DNA of 44,145 nucleotides. Source: Marinicella sp. (GTDB taxonomy: Bacteria > Pseudomonadota > Gammaproteobacteria > Xanthomonadales > Marinicellaceae). The notes beneath the pieces are model-generated. The model worked only from the letters and a program-made list of their open reading frames with translations, did no database searches and was not told the origin of the DNA. This document shows, piece after piece, positions 44,051-44,145 of the stretch. The DNA is taken from contig JANQRW010000005.1 in NCBI GenBank assembly GCA_028284365.1, forward strand, positions 1-44,145, given 5' to 3'. Both the position numbers and the translations under genes were made by a program. Position 1 is the first letter of the stretch. Each line of letters starts with the position of its first letter.

Positions 44051-44145
44051 CCTTCCCCCCGAACTTCTGCCATCCTGAAGTAGAGTTTCCATGTTAATTA
44101 TGCCGCCTGTTTTGCAAATTGTGAAGGCGGTAAATAGTTCAATGA
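44048..44145 (+). mobile_element. Probable left end of an insertion sequence
   Basis: The sequence TGACCTTCCCCCC begins exactly where AlkB similarity stops and continues with a non-coding leader. That leader contains CCGCCT/AGGCGG inverted arms (44103-44108, 44125-44130) and GGCGGTAAATAGTTCAATGA at the window edge. A TG start followed by a C-rich terminal repeat is typical of IS3-type elements. Only 98 bases are visible and no transposase or second end can be seen, so the family is a guess. Confidence 0.5.

Noticed and set aside
1-44145. CRISPR arrays, tRNA or rRNA genes, integrase attachment sites
   Set aside because: I found no regularly spaced repeats, cloverleaf-like sequence or rRNA signature on either strand.

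Overview
This window looks like chromosomal DNA from a gammaproteobacterium with moderate-to-low GC. The evidence is a complete dcw (division and cell wall) cluster in the proteobacterial order, a MurE with the DNPR motif expected for meso-diaminopimelate, LpxC (lipid A synthesis, so an outer membrane), ClpS/ClpA, and type II secretion genes. The FtsZ tail ([10 protein letters not shown]) is gammaproteobacterial. A Marinicella-like organism is possible, but I cannot test that here.

Layout. 1-463: leader region of the dcw cluster, with a possible divergent gene and a promoter followed by tandem MraZ-type boxes. 464-15546: mraZ-rsmH-ftsL-ftsI-murE-murF-mraY-ftsW-murG-murC-ddl-ftsQ-ftsA-ftsZ, almost all overlapping or a few bases apart, closed by a strong terminator at 15630-15666. 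lpxC follows with its own promoter. Together these genes make lipid II, transpeptidate septal peptidoglycan and build the Z ring.

16945-21667 is the accessory highlight. A GNAT acetyltransferase overlaps a SonM-type borosin alpha-N-methyltransferase, followed by a separate 59-residue peptide with a helical leader and a short hydrophobic/acidic tail. This is a candidate split-borosin RiPP locus (backbone N-methylated peptide). A membrane TPR-GGDEF protein and a convergent pepsin-like (A1) aspartic protease without a signal peptide lie next to it.

21668-26252: small genes in mixed orientations (TPR-like protein, phasin-like protein, A-type Fe-S carrier, FimT/GspH-type pseudopilin, ssb, Tat-exported aldo/keto reductase) scattered among copies of a 75-bp intergenic repeat. 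26333-36748: acyl-CoA dehydrogenase, gspC-D-E-F without pseudopilin genes, ftsE-ftsX directly behind gspF, a tandem-receiver response regulator with a degenerate first receiver, and ung.

36800-44145: a large secreted protein of unknown function, infA, and convergent clpS-clpA separated from infA by a bidirectional terminator. Then come an exported-protein gene broken by an in-frame TAG and preceded by a perfect 12-bp inverted repeat, a membrane-anchored unknown, and the 5' part of an alkB-like alkane hydroxylase gene. The alkB-like gene sits behind a TetR-type palindrome and appears to be cut by the end of an insertion sequence at the window edge. No tRNA, rRNA or CRISPR array was seen.
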